Below, one piece after another: positions 18,067-25,151 of a stretch of DNA of 32,292 nt (its first letter is position 1; each line of letters begins with the position of its first letter). Under the pieces are notes generated by a model. It saw only the letters and a list, made by a program, of their open reading frames with translations. It did no database searches and had not been told where the DNA came from. The position numbers and the translations under genes are program-made. This DNA is from a virus: positions 1 to 32,292 of IMG/VR virus record IMGVR_UViG_3300025012_000224; one strand, written 5' to 3'.

Positions 18067-18085
18067 CTACACCCGGAGGGTATAG
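18067..18085 (-). other. Short hairpin upstream of the tailspike gene
   Basis: On the minus strand CTATACCC and GGGTGTAG form an eight-pair stem with one G-U pair and a three-base loop. It lies between the stop of the 470-residue gene and the tailspike ribosome-binding site. No U-run follows, so it is not a classical terminator. It could be an RNA processing or stability element, or chance. Confidence 0.35.
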
Positions 18086-18094
18086 CCGGAAAAC

Positions 18095-19507
18095 TCACGA
18101 GTAGAACTGAATGGTCACGTCCTCTTCATCTACTACTCGGGGGATCTGCATCCCCAATCGGTCCACGGTCACTTCGTATGCCTGACTCCCGATAGTAACC
18201 CCCATTCGTCTCCGAAGCCGAAGTAGACTCGGGGCAGCCCGCACCCCTGGGATGTACGCCCCCACCCCAGGAGGATCCATCTGACCTATGGTTCCTCCAT
18301 GATTGCCCAGCCAAACATGGAGCCGATAGCTCCCAGCATTTGGACCCTCAGAGAAAGTCAGGATCTCACCCTCCTGAATCGTCCGCCATTGGGTCTGAGC
18401 CGGATCAAAAATGTCCGACCCAACCACACTAGCCGCACCATAGAGTCCACTGGTGGTAGTGTACCTCCGACGACTCGGGTCATCCCCAACCGGGAACACC
18501 CGGACTTCGGTAACACGGAACCGACCAACATGTCCCTCGTCAGTAGAGAACGGGGTACCTTCCTGTCCCCCTACATGAATGGAGTTGGGACCAGTCAAGA
18601 TAGTCAGAATGGCTCCTGGTAACACAGAGGAGAAATCCCGAGTGGGGTCAGAAAACAGTGTACGGTCAGTCAGAGTAGCACCCAATGTCCCGGCAATCCG
18701 AGTGGCCCCCTCCCAATATCGGCGAAGGTCTTGGTAGTGGTAGTCCTGGTAGCCCAGAATGGCCTGGTCAGTGAAAACCGCTTGGAATGCATCCCGGAAC
18801 AGATGGCGGTAATCAAACAGAACATGGGCAGGTTTCAATGCTCGCAAGACGAGTCGGACATTCTCCAGGAGTTGAAAGGGGTCTACCGGGAACTGTTCCA
18901 AGTCGATGAGTTGCCCATTGGGCAACGGAAGAATGACCCCCGTGGCGTTGCTGACGTTGACCTCGAAGGTATATTGTTCTTCTGGCCCCCAAGCTGATCG
19001 GCCACCAGGAATCTGTCTGGCGGCTACCGCTCGTTCAATAACCTCAACCGTAGCCTCGGTCAGAAGTCCCACACCTTCTGTAACGGCCTCGGTGGTAGCC
19101 CCCTTGAGAAGCAGACCAACCATTCGTCGGAGGAACGTGCGATATGAGATGTCCCCCGAGATGTCTGGTTGTCCATCTGCTGTGGCATCTGGGAACACAA
19201 GAGAACCCAGAAGCTGATACAGAAACTCGGATCGGGTGTACTCGTAGGCAGAATCCGCAAAGACCTCCTGGGCTGTGATCTGGAACTCGGCGATTCGCTC
19301 GGCCACTGCCTGATACTGCAAGGTGTAGTAGGGTCCCTGAATCTGGGCCACGTAGTTACTCGGCAAGACCCTCATGAAGACCGCCATGATAAGGTCTACT
19401 TGTGTCCGAGCCTGCATCATCCGATCCTGTCCGGGTTTCTCTACCGGAGCAGGGTTCTGCTGAAGCAGGTTCGGGAGAGCCGTTTTGGCATCTGGCTTGT
19501 CTGCCAT
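18095..19507 (-). CDS. Baseplate-associated protein in the gpI-like position, 470 aa
   Basis: The gene starts at ATG 19507, 18 bases after the J-like gene, with AGGAG in that gap, and ends in TGA. The N-terminal 170 residues are largely helical (RTQVDLIMAVFMRVLPSN, then YQAVAERIAEFQ, then SEFLYQLLGSLVF). A middle region has LVLRALKPAHVLFDYRHLF, and the C-terminal half is beta-rich. In many contractile-tailed phages the gene after the baseplate J protein encodes a gpI-like protein that joins fibres to the baseplate. This position, and the fibre genes that follow, suggest the same job here. I see no direct signature motif, and 470 residues is longer than a typical gpI, so the role is inferred from context. 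Confidence 0.88.
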   Translation of the reverse strand: MADKPDAKTALPNLLQQNPAPVEKPGQDRMMQARTQVDLIMAVFMRVLPSNYVAQIQGPYYTLQYQAVAERIAEFQITAQEVFADSAYEYTRSEFLYQLLGSLVFPDATADGQPDISGDISYRTFLRRMVGLLLKGATTEAVTEGVGLLTEATVEVIERAVAARQIPGGRSAWGPEEQYTFEVNVSNATGVILPLPNGQLIDLEQFPVDPFQLLENVRLVLRALKPAHVLFDYRHLFRDAFQAVFTDQAILGYQDYHYQDLRRYWEGATRIAGTLGATLTDRTLFSDPTRDFSSVLPGAILTILTGPNSIHVGGQEGTPFSTDEGHVGRFRVTEVRVFPVGDDPSRRRYTTTSGLYGAASVVGSDIFDPAQTQWRTIQEGEILTFSEGPNAGSYRLHVWLGNHGGTIGQMDPPGVGAYIPGVRAAPSLLRLRRRMGVTIGSQAYEVTVDRLGMQIPRVVDEEDVTIQFYS

Positions 19508-19525
19508 GGTCAGCTACCGCTCCTA

Positions 19526-22500
19526 CTACGTGATCGCCAAGGATCCAGTATCTACATCAAACGTGAATTCCAAGTTCCCGAGTTCCAAGAACTCGGTCGG
19601 TCCCGGTTCGATGTTTCGGGCCCCCGTGTCCCCATAAACCGTGTATGTGACGTGATAAGTGCCTGTTGCCGGGGTCGTCCCCGTAGAGAGAACCACCAAC
19701 ACGCGACTGGAAGTGATCGCAATACGTTTGGCTGCAAGCTCAGCCGCCGTTGCAAATGGGTACTGAACCTGCAAAGTTGCGTCATCGCTATAATCGGGGA
19801 TGACCATCCCCGTACTACCAATGATGAAAGCACTGTTGGTCTGGAGCTTGATGGGGAATCCATTGATGTTCGGGGGATCATCGAACAAGGTCATGGGTGT
19901 GTTGTTCAGGAAAACGCCCCGGAACTCATTGATCTCCCCACCCCCATCCAGAGTCTGAGAAGTGAGGGCGTTCCGCAAAACAAACACTTTGGTCAAGTCC
20001 GTTGCCCAAGCGGGGATCTCCTGGAAATCCGATGCTTGGCTCGAAGCCACACTCTCCCGAACCACCATCGCACCATCCCCCTTGGCCAACTTGATGAGGG
20101 GAACCACCACGTAAGACACTCCCTCCACACCATCCAATACCCCGATCATATCGGCTTGACGAACAGGCTGTCCTTGTACCAAGCCCCCAAAGAATCGGGC
20201 CAGGGCTGTCCGGGCACTTCCATCTACGGTTGCGGAGGAATAGTTCGGTTTCAGAACCAGAGTGGCCTCAATGTCTACCGGAACCCCAACGGACTCCTTA
20301 GCCAAAACATCAGCCGTGATGTGCCGGGTTTGGTCAAATTCCTGTTGAGCCACAGCCACCAGGGAGTTTGTGGTGTACTCGACAGTGAAATTCTCATCGT
20401 GTTGGTAGTCAATCAACACAGACTCCCCCTCGACGAGCGTGGTTCCCGTTGTCAGCCTGAGTCCAAGCGGGTTTTCCCCATCCTCGGGAACAAAGGTGAA
20501 GTCTGGTTGACCACTCGGGTCATATGGGCCTTTGTACTCGACAGTACGGGTCACGTTCCAAACCTGCACTGTCAAAGGATTGGCCCCCAGATACCCCAGA
20601 TACTCAACCCCTCCCAGAATGACATGAGACTCCCCAGTAACCACGATAGGCTCCCCAGAGGGGATTGATGTCTGAGGTGTCGTGGAGGTGGGCTGAACAA
20701 CCTGAATGTAGTCCCCTGCTTCCGATGACTTGCCCATGTTCAAGGGGTCATCTCCAGCAAACAACATGTAGAGAGTTGTAGAGACAGTGCCTGATCTAGT
20801 GGGGTCCCCTGTGAAAGAAGTGATGCTTCGAACGGGTTGTCGGCGGAACACATACTTATCACTGGTTCGATAACGATAAGACCCCACGAAACCATCAGCC
20901 ACATGCACATCCGCCGGGTCATTGTGATCGAGAGAAAGCTGAAGCCCGTCAGGGGGAATGATGAGAACATCGGTCAAGTCGAACACATGGCCAGTCTGGA
21001 GATCCTTGAACTCGAACCCCCAATCCGGACGATCCAGAATCTCGATGATGGGGTTGGAGTCCGAAAGAGCAGCGTTGATGGCCCGGAACTTCAGGTTGGA
21101 CACATCACCTACGGGGGCAAACTGACCGTCTTTCACGATCTCAAACGTGAAAGCAAAGTCATCCGTGACTGTGGCGAGGCTCTCACCCCGAACCCAAATA
21201 TCCACCTTTCCCCCGGTGTGTCGTCCCAGGGCTGCGTCCCAATCCCGCATCATCAACGGATGGCTGGCATCCACCACCGTTGCCTGAATGATTCCGGGCA
21301 CCGCTATACCCTTCTGCACGTACCCCCGATAGGTTCCAGAATCTACACTCGACAACACCCCGTCAGCCCGAACAGCTAGGTCCAAGTTGGATTCTGAATC
21401 AGCCCCGCCGAAGGTTGCCCCCTCATTGGTGACTCGCACGCCTGACGGCCCGCTAATCACCGTTTGAATCTGACCAACGGCCAGGTTCCCAGCCTTTCCG
21501 ATGCTGTCAGCCTGAATGAACACCCGTACTGAATAACGTCCTGTTGAGGGACTGTAGGTTGTACCAATGCCGTCGGGTGAGATCTGACCCGATGAGGTGG
21601 CTCTGAACGTCGAACTCCCGCCACTGATTCCCTGACCTACAACAATGGGCAAGAGAGCTGTGGGACGGATGGTGACATAGAACGTGGCCTCACCTCTGGC
21701 CCGGGTGCCTGGGTTTCGAGTCACTCCCCGTCGAGAAGCCAGATGATCAAAAGCATTGTCGATCATCGTCTGTACGTCGGAATCCGACCTCAAGAAAAAG
21801 GCTTGTCGCAAAGCCACCTTATAAGGGGACTGGGACACTGCCACGGACGTTCCTGAATGAGAGGGGTCATCAATGGCAAGTAGGGTTGCAAAGGACTGAG
21901 CCGCCTGAAGGAAACCGATGATGAAACGGATTCGTTCAGCTTCGGTGGTGAAGGGGTCGATGAAAGTGTCCCGCAAAACAGACCCGGGCTTTACATCTAA
22001 GTCGGGTTGCGAACGATAGATGGAAAGCACTGTGTCCCGAAGAATCTGTTGTCGGGTCACGGTGGGCAACGTCGTCACGGCAGTAGTCACCTGAAGAGGA
22101 GACCCCAAAACCTCGGGTGAGAAAGCGGATTCGTATTCTGCCCCATCAATCCAGTAAATGGCCGTGACCACATAGTACAGCGGGTCTGTGTCCAGGATGG
22201 TGTTGAAAGCGGCATTGGGAATGGCCGGATTCACCGTCGAAGACAGCGTGGCCTTTCGGTCATGGACAAAGGAGTACCGTTGAATCAGATCAACCCCTTG
22301 CACTTGCACAGTGGTCTTGTAGTGCAGGAACGTGTCCGGGATCTCCATCATCTGATCAAAATCTGTCTGATACTGGGTGCCCAAACGATCCCGTTGTGCC
22401 CCAGTCACACGCAAGTAGAGGGGGTCTGCTATGGGACTCCCATCCCCCTGAGTAACCACCATCGCATCAGCCGTGAGTTCCCCGATGGGGGTCAGTCGTT

Positions 22501-23023
22501 CGACCGTGGCCCCTGAGACAATCTGTTTGGGGTTGATCTGGGTGTATCCCGAAGTGCCTCCCCCTGGGGAGGTAGCGGCATAGAAATTGTACCCGACCAC
22601 GTTCGGATCATCAAGACCGTCTATGGAGATTGTCACGTAGTCATCAAACCGCTCGAAAGTGATCCCACCCGGGGGTAGAACATCAGCCCGCACATCTCGG
22701 TCCAGGGCCAGATGGATGTCTGCCGTGGCAATATCCGTGACAGCCCCGTTGGTAAGCACGGCCCGAATGCGAACGGAATTATCTCCCGGATAGAGTTGCA
22801 AACCTTCAGGATGCGAAGACGGGTTTGGGATGGTGAACTCAGTACCACTGAAGATTACAGTCTCAGGGTCAGAAGTGAACCCTGCTTCTCTAATGGAAAC
22901 CTGCACATCGGCTGTGTCCGCAGGCAACCGACCCGTAAGGAACCGGGAAGATCGATCTGTGGTCAGAATAAGGTGGGTCCGGTACTGGTTATCCGGACCC
23001 AGGAATTCAGGTGTCGTTGCCAT
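19526..23023 (-). CDS. Baseplate J-like protein with N-terminal Ig/FN3-like domains, 1165 aa
   Basis: Residues about 325 to 660 carry the baseplate J fold hallmarks: RDTVLSIYRSQPDLDVKPGS then LRDTFIDPF, a LASRRGVTRNPGTRARGEA segment, IVVGQGISGGSSTFRATSSG, and GATFGGADSESNLDLAVRAD followed by TYRGYVQKGIAVPG. This matches the family containing P2 gpJ and T4 gp6, which form the ring of wedges around the tail tube. Residues about 40 to 300 look like Ig/FN3-type domains (VVGYNFYAATSPGGGTSGY), and about 500 residues follow the core, so it is much larger than a minimal J protein. I chose ATG 23023 over 23035 because AAGGA lies 11 bases upstream and TAG-C-ATG abuts the previous gene; the earlier ATG has only a GAAGG directly against it. 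It ends in TAG. Confidence 0.93.
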   Translation of the reverse strand: MATTPEFLGPDNQYRTHLILTTDRSSRFLTGRLPADTADVQVSIREAGFTSDPETVIFSGTEFTIPNPSSHPEGLQLYPGDNSVRIRAVLTNGAVTDIATADIHLALDRDVRADVLPPGGITFERFDDYVTISIDGLDDPNVVGYNFYAATSPGGGTSGYTQINPKQIVSGATVERLTPIGELTADAMVVTQGDGSPIADPLYLRVTGAQRDRLGTQYQTDFDQMMEIPDTFLHYKTTVQVQGVDLIQRYSFVHDRKATLSSTVNPAIPNAAFNTILDTDPLYYVVTAIYWIDGAEYESAFSPEVLGSPLQVTTAVTTLPTVTRQQILRDTVLSIYRSQPDLDVKPGSVLRDTFIDPFTTEAERIRFIIGFLQAAQSFATLLAIDDPSHSGTSVAVSQSPYKVALRQAFFLRSDSDVQTMIDNAFDHLASRRGVTRNPGTRARGEATFYVTIRPTALLPIVVGQGISGGSSTFRATSSGQISPDGIGTTYSPSTGRYSVRVFIQADSIGKAGNLAVGQIQTVISGPSGVRVTNEGATFGGADSESNLDLAVRADGVLSSVDSGTYRGYVQKGIAVPGIIQATVVDASHPLMMRDWDAALGRHTGGKVDIWVRGESLATVTDDFAFTFEIVKDGQFAPVGDVSNLKFRAINAALSDSNPIIEILDRPDWGFEFKDLQTGHVFDLTDVLIIPPDGLQLSLDHNDPADVHVADGFVGSYRYRTSDKYVFRRQPVRSITSFTGDPTRSGTVSTTLYMLFAGDDPLNMGKSSEAGDYIQVVQPTSTTPQTSIPSGEPIVVTGESHVILGGVEYLGYLGANPLTVQVWNVTRTVEYKGPYDPSGQPDFTFVPEDGENPLGLRLTTGTTLVEGESVLIDYQHDENFTVEYTTNSLVAVAQQEFDQTRHITADVLAKESVGVPVDIEATLVLKPNYSSATVDGSARTALARFFGGLVQGQPVRQADMIGVLDGVEGVSYVVVPLIKLAKGDGAMVVRESVASSQASDFQEIPAWATDLTKVFVLRNALTSQTLDGGGEINEFRGVFLNNTPMTLFDDPPNINGFPIKLQTNSAFIIGSTGMVIPDYSDDATLQVQYPFATAAELAAKRIAITSSRVLVVLSTGTTPATGTYHVTYTVYGDTGARNIEPGPTEFLELGNLEFTFDVDTGSLAIT

Positions 23024-23024
23024 G

Positions 23025-24203
23025 CTAGTTCCCATCCTTCAGCAACTGTACCGGGTTGGATTGTGCGAACAATCCGGCAGCCTGGGTGGCCGAGAGACCT
23101 GCTTGTTCCGGGCCCAACATAAGACCATTGCTCCCCATGAGAGCCACCACATCGGGGACCGTGAAAACGATGGTGACGTTGATTGGTTCCGAAGACGCAT
23201 TCTGAACGGTCACATCCAGAAGGAAAGTCGTCGGATCCTGAGCATGGGGCTTCACAGTGATGTTGAGAACTGCGTAGAGCTTTTCCTTGAATGTGACCGT
23301 TTGAATCTTGGCCTGGTCCGTCTGAAGAGCCTGTAACCGGGATAGAGCCTTCCGGACATCCTCACTGATGAGAGTTGCCACCCCGGCAATCGCCTTGGTC
23401 CCAATCCGAGAACGGAGCATGGTGCCATACCACGGATGGTACGGATTGCTGTTCTGGTCGGTCAACAGAATCTTGAGGGCCGCCTGGTAGAGAAGATCCT
23501 CATTCTGAACCATAAGAGCCTGACCAGCCCCATCAAAACGATAGTCATTCTCGATATAGGTGGTTCGACACCGGAGACATCTGTTGGGGGCTGCCGTGTA
23601 GGTCACTTTGAGTACCGGGTTGGTTCGTAAGGCTTCAGAAAACCTGGGGTATCTCAGAGCGGTCAACGTCGGAGGCCGGTAAAGTTCCCAAGAGGGATAG
23701 AGTTGGGAACCACGAGCAGCCACCTGATAGCCATTGGAGCCGTCCCCGAAACCCAGGGCACCAGCCGCAGAACCAGACACCTTGATGAAGGAGTCCACTC
23801 CAATCTTCGTGGTTTCCTGGAAGATCAGATGGCCGTTGGTCTGGTCAAACTGAACTACGGTGACCCCCTGCCGTTTCAGGTAGGTGATTACCTGGGTTGC
23901 TGTCCATCGGGTTTCTCCCCGGATCCCGAAGGATATTGTGACTGCACCTACCGTAGACTCGATTGTCAGGGTGTCCTCATTCTCAACCATGGTGAATGGT
24001 CCTGAACCCGTCCCGTAAAGGACGGCAGGGATATAGAGACCTCCCTGGGGAAGGAAGAAATCGTTGTTGGCCAGAACCCGTACCTGGCCACGAGCGGCTA
24101 TGGGTTGACTGGTAGCCAGGGATCGTCGGTCAGAACCCAAGGGAACGACTTCTTCCACCGTCAAGTGGGAACACGGCCAGGCAATCTGTATGTCTCGTGA
24201 CAT
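23025..24203 (-). CDS. Two-part baseplate protein with C-terminal gp25/W-like domain, 392 aa
   Basis: The gene starts at ATG 24203 after GGGGAG (24209 to 24214) and ends in TAG one base before the J-like gene. Residues about 233 to 347 resemble the gp25/W (lysozyme-like) baseplate wedge family: NEDLLYQAALKILLTDQNSN, PWYGTMLRSRIG, then VRKALSRLQ and a paired-strand end LYAVLNITVKP, LLDVTVQN. The 200 residues before it include LPLGSDRR-like strands, an ATQVITYLKRQG helix and SGSAAGALGFGDGSNG, a pattern seen in secreted filament and tail proteins. A CxxC (C209, C212) separates the halves. gp25 pairs with the J/gp6 protein in the wedge, and the genes are adjacent here. A free gp25 is about 130 residues, so the N-terminal half is an added domain. 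Confidence 0.85.
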   Translation of the reverse strand: MSRDIQIAWPCSHLTVEEVVPLGSDRRSLATSQPIAARGQVRVLANNDFFLPQGGLYIPAVLYGTGSGPFTMVENEDTLTIESTVGAVTISFGIRGETRWTATQVITYLKRQGVTVVQFDQTNGHLIFQETTKIGVDSFIKVSGSAAGALGFGDGSNGYQVAARGSQLYPSWELYRPPTLTALRYPRFSEALRTNPVLKVTYTAAPNRCLRCRTTYIENDYRFDGAGQALMVQNEDLLYQAALKILLTDQNSNPYHPWYGTMLRSRIGTKAIAGVATLISEDVRKALSRLQALQTDQAKIQTVTFKEKLYAVLNITVKPHAQDPTTFLLDVTVQNASSEPINVTIVFTVPDVVALMGSNGLMLGPEQAGLSATQAAGLFAQSNPVQLLKDGN

Positions 24204-24225
24204 TCAGTCTCCCCGCAAGGCTGAG

Positions 24226-24261
24226 ATTATAGCCAAGCCAATGAGACAGCTTGGCTATAAT
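24226..24261 (-). terminator. Perfect hairpin between the 293-aa gene and the baseplate core genes
   Basis: TTATAGCCAAGC (24227 to 24238) and its exact complement GCTTGGCTATAA (24249 to 24260) flank a 10-base loop. One more A-T pair (24226 with 24261) reaches into the stop codon of the upstream gene. This is the best-formed hairpin noticed in the window and lies in its largest gap between the early block and the gp25/J genes. There is no U-run after it, so termination would be partial at best. Each arm also contains a TATAAT-like string when read outward, but no good -35 was found. Terminator, processing site and promoter-overlap are all possible. Confidence 0.45.
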
Positions 24262-25142
24262 TACTTGGCATCCGGGTACTCAGAAGGCAGATCATCAAAC
24301 GTGAACTGGTAGTAGTCCGACTTGGAGTTGCCCTTGAATGCCCGAACAGTGCCATCCTCTTCGGTTTCAAAGAGCATCTCGTACATGTCCTGGACAAGAT
24401 TCTGCACTCGGAGATCATTGGCAAACCGATCCTCATCGAAGTCACCCACCCCATCCAGGACACCTCCAAAGGCTTGTACCAGCACCTCGTCCCGTTCATG
24501 GGTCAACTGTTCTCGAAGATCACAGAGCTTGAGGATACGGGCCTCAAGATCTAACAGGCGTTCCTTGATGGCCTGGTTGTCCCAAGACCGGATCTGATGC
24601 ATGGTCTTTACGATCATGTCGCTGTCGAATGACCCCTGGGAAATCCGACCACCCTGTCTGGCCGGATAATAGTGATCTGCCCGGACCCAACCTCCACGAT
24701 GGCCTCCAAAGCCAGTGCTGTCTGTTCCAGGCAAGGGGTCGTTCGCCAAAGCCGACATCGGAGCCAGCACCCCCCCATAAGGAGACTTCTGGATTGTCTG
24801 CTGATTCCCATCAGCATCCGTGGAAACTACCTCGGTGCTGTCCGGATACCAGAAAGGGGAAATGTCAAATGGATTCCCACCGTTGGCTATGTATGCCATG
24901 ACGAGCTTGCTCAGGGAAGACCCCTCGGGGGTGACCGAAAAGCCCATGCGTTCTTCGGTGACTGTTGTGTTCTCACCGGAGGTAACTGTTCGATACGTTA
25001 CCTGGATTAGTCCGATTCGAGCAATCTCGGCATTGATGGTGGCTATCCGAAGTCCGATTTCTCGACGGTCTCGCAGCAACCAACTGGAATAAGCCCGGAA
25101 GTAGCCTATCGGCCAGACCGACATTTTGTTGAAGGATGCCAC
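24261..25142 (-). CDS. Hypothetical tail/baseplate protein, 293 aa
   Basis: I do not recognise the family. The start is GTG 25142, chosen because GAGG at 25150 to 25153 lies seven bases upstream and overlaps the stop of the previous gene. The next Met (residue 7) has no such site. Residues about 195 to 235 form a long charged helix likely to be a coiled coil (KERLLDLEARILKLCDLREQ). The centre is Gly and Asp rich (GTDSTGFGGHRGGW). The C-terminus is acidic (DDLPSEYPDAK). No signal peptide, membrane helix or catalytic motif is visible. Location directly before the gp25-like and J-like genes suggests a baseplate hub or tail-tube associated protein, with the coiled coil serving oligomerisation. 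That is inference from position only. Confidence 0.85.
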   Translation of the reverse strand: MASFNKMSVWPIGYFRAYSSWLLRDRREIGLRIATINAEIARIGLIQVTYRTVTSGENTTVTEERMGFSVTPEGSSLSKLVMAYIANGGNPFDISPFWYPDSTEVVSTDADGNQQTIQKSPYGGVLAPMSALANDPLPGTDSTGFGGHRGGWVRADHYYPARQGGRISQGSFDSDMIVKTMHQIRSWDNQAIKERLLDLEARILKLCDLREQLTHERDEVLVQAFGGVLDGVGDFDEDRFANDLRVQNLVQDMYEMLFETEEDGTVRAFKGNSKSDYYQFTFDDLPSEYPDAK

Positions 25143-25151
25143 GGGCTTACC

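Noticed and set aside
19580-19600. Palindrome GAGTTC-CAA-GAACTC near the end of the J-like gene
   Set aside because: It is explained by the coding of a Leu/Glu-rich segment, is short, and has no second copy or regulatory setting.
19169-20668. A 499-codon open frame on the plus strand
   Set aside because: It lies opposite the recognised baseplate J-like gene and the start of the 470-residue gene, its product is low in familiar structure, and it arises because the minus-strand genes seldom use codons that would give plus-strand stops.
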